Shown: positions 33,739-35,003 of the stretch, piece by piece
How the letters are laid out: the number at the start of each line of letters is the position of its first letter
Numbering within the stretch: the first letter of the stretch is position 1
Assembly: GCA_938010425.1 (NCBI GenBank)
Contig: CALLUO010000097.1
Location: 1-35,003, forward strand
Direction: 5' to 3'
Source: an uncultured Elioraea sp.
GTDB taxonomy: Bacteria > Pseudomonadota > Alphaproteobacteria > Acetobacterales > Acetobacteraceae
Length of the DNA: 35,003 nt
Made by a program: the position numbers and the translations under genes
Notes under the pieces: model-generated
Database searches by the model: none
Seen by the model: only the letters and a program-made list of their open reading frames with translations
What the model was told of the DNA's origin: nothing

Positions 33739-34682
33739 CAGGCCCTCCCCCCCCTGCGCCGAGGTTCGCATCGAGCCCGCCGGGTCAGGCGCGCACAACG
33801 TCGTCGAGCCCGGCGGCGACAAGTGCCCGCCAGAGCACGCCATCCTCGACGTTGGCGCGGCCGAGCGTGAGGTTGCCGCGCATGCCGTTGCGAAAGAGTT
33901 CGACGCGCTGGCCGAGCACAGCAGCAGGCAGGGCGGCGATGGTGCCAGCATCGGGAGCGATCTCGCCGAGGATGAGGGCGAAGGGGGTGGATTTGCCTGC
34001 GCCTGAAGGCCCGATCAGCGCGACATGCTCGTCTTCGGCGATGGTCAGGGTAAGCCCTTCGAACAGCGGCGTGGTGTGGCCAGGCGGCGTATAGCGCAGC
34101 CCCTCGATGCACACCGCTCGCCCCGGCGGCGGGAGGGGGCGCGCGGCGGGCGGATCGGGGTCGAGCGCGGGCGACAGCCGGGCGGCAGAGCGCGCGCTGC
34201 GGCCGAACTCCACAGCGCCGCGGCGAAGGAGAGCAAAAGGCTCGAGTGCCGCGAGAGCAGAGGTAGAGCGTATCCAGAGCATCGACATCGGCGGTAAGGC
34301 GGAACAGGAGCCGGGCCGGGCGGGAGGCGAGCGCCCCGCGCGCGTTGTGCCTCGGCGAAGCCGCGCAAGAGCCGTTCGCGTAGGCCGGCGATCAGCCCCA
34401 AGGTGGCATCGTGGGTGACAACGCGCTCTCCAGAGCGGGCGAAGGTGCGGGCGATGGCGAGGAAGCGGATCCCCGCCCCCGGCATAAACACGTCGAAGGC
34501 GAGCGCTGTCGCCGGCACGAGGCCGGCCAGGGCGGTCGCGGTGATAAACCAGCCGGAGAGGCCGAGAAGGCCGAGGCGGGCAGCGGCAGCGACCGAAGCG
34601 AGCGCAATCCCGGCCGCCATGGCAGCGCGCCGTTCGCCCAGGAACAGACGCAGAATGGTGGCGAAGGCGCGAAACGGCTCAT
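33739..34682 (-). pseudogene. cydC: cydC (ABC exporter subunit for bd oxidase assembly), broken
   Basis: CydDC exports glutathione/cysteine and is needed to assemble cytochrome bd. The ATG (34680-34682) overlaps the cydD stop. The first codons, MSRFA, are followed by an apparent 8-base duplication that puts ILRLFLGERRAAMAAGIALA out of frame. The first membrane segments read well (LGLLGLSGWFITATALAGLV, IRFLAIARTFARSGERVVTH, DATLGLIAGLRERLLRGFAE). A shift then leads to RPARLLFRLTADVDALDTLY. The remaining membrane domain is deleted; the ATPase begins at HVALIGPSGAGKSTPFALIL. An in-frame TGA (33785-33787) follows DDVVRA, then PGGLDANLGAGG with a run of eight G (33747-33754) and EGLS, where it fuses to cydA. 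The end of the ATPase is lost. Confidence 0.88.
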
Positions 34683-35003
34683 GCGAGGCGCACCACCCGG
34701 TCCATGCGCGCAGCGAGCTCATCGTGGGTGGCGTGAATGAGGGTACGCCCCTCGGCGGCTGCCAGCAGAGCCTCGGTCGCCGCGACGGCGGTGTCGCGGT
34801 CGAGATGCGCGGTGAGTTCATCGGCGAGGATCAGCCCCACCCAAGGCGACACGGGAGCCCGGGCGAGCCCGACCCGAAGCGCCTCGCCGCCCGAGAGCCC
34901 CGTCCCGTCCTCCCCGATCGCACGCGACGGCGTGAGGGCAGGCAGAAGACGCTGCCTCCAGGCTTCAGCCTCGCCTGCCAGGTCGCGCCGGCCGAGCAGG
35001 ATG
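34679..35003 (-). CDS. cydD: CydD ABC exporter subunit, partial (C-terminal part of ATPase)
   Basis: The last 107 residues of an ABC ATPase are present in one open frame entering from the right edge. They contain GTGLSGGEALRVGLARA (signature), WVGLILADELTAHLDRDTAV (Walker B and D-loop) and HATHDELAA (switch histidine). Position directly upstream of cydC, with a stop/start overlap (ATGA, 34679-34682), identifies it as cydD. Walker B reads ILADELTAHLD where DEPTAHLD is usual; the Leu for Pro change is unusual but not clearly inactivating. Whether the rest of the gene is intact cannot be seen. Confidence 0.85.
   Translation of the reverse strand, partial: ILLGRRDLAGEAEAWRQRLLPALTPSRAIGEDGTGLSGGEALRVGLARAPVSPWVGLILADELTAHLDRDTAVAATEALLAAAEGRTLIHATHDELAARMDRVVRLA

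Noticed and set aside
1-35003. CRISPR arrays, insertion sequences, riboswitches, replication origin
   Set aside because: No regularly spaced repeats, transposase motifs, terminal inverted repeats, known riboswitch cores or DnaA-box clusters were seen by eye.

Overview
The window is high-GC DNA from an alphaproteobacterium, most likely a member of the Acetobacteraceae or a close relative. This placement is inferred from base composition, protein style and gene order (BioC-like methyltransferase, comF, grxC and DUF1178, then ubiG and lysC with a ptsP relic, then a RodZ-like gene and ispG). No taxonomic marker was searched. It is ordinary chromosome; I see no phage, plasmid, insertion sequence or CRISPR array.

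Left part (1-20,914): housekeeping genes, mostly intact. In order they are a DksA/TraR-like protein overlapping prfC, an ADP-ribosylglycohydrolase, tRNA-Arg(CCT), an MBL-fold hydrolase, a small membrane protein, a broken DUF3141 gene, ruvX convergent with map, a methyltransferase divergent from comF-grxC-DUF1178, a hybrid sensor kinase, ubiG divergent from lysC, a nitronate monooxygenase-like gene, a broken ptsP, a RodZ-like protein, ispG and a lytic transglycosylase.

Middle part (20,915-29,497): a decayed two-gene module (a radical-SAM relic whose stop overlaps the start of an unrecognised partner), then intact uppP and a histidine phosphatase, a TRAP permease pair (dctQ, dctM) with no solute-binding protein in view, an RraA-like gene broken at two likely tryptophan codons, acetoacetate-CoA ligase, and tRNA-Ala(GGC).

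Right part (29,498-35,003): almost entirely gene relics. A tauA/tauB-like transporter, an FAD oxidoreductase and a TctC-like receptor survive only as collinear fragments. They are followed on the minus strand by a cytochrome bd operon (cydD-cydC-cydA-cydB-cydX) in which cydC, cydA and cydB are all destroyed. Individual lesions can be read: nonsense codons, short tandem duplications, homopolymer indels, and a deletion that joins cydC to cydA.

The main message is about a dozen relics in 35 kb beside intact core genes. The large deletions and lost domains indicate real gene erosion. The single-base homopolymer shifts could still be sequencing errors. I did not find a convincing intact novel system. 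The best candidate for something undescribed is the decayed radical-SAM plus partner module at 21,215-22,570, whose partner protein I do not recognise.
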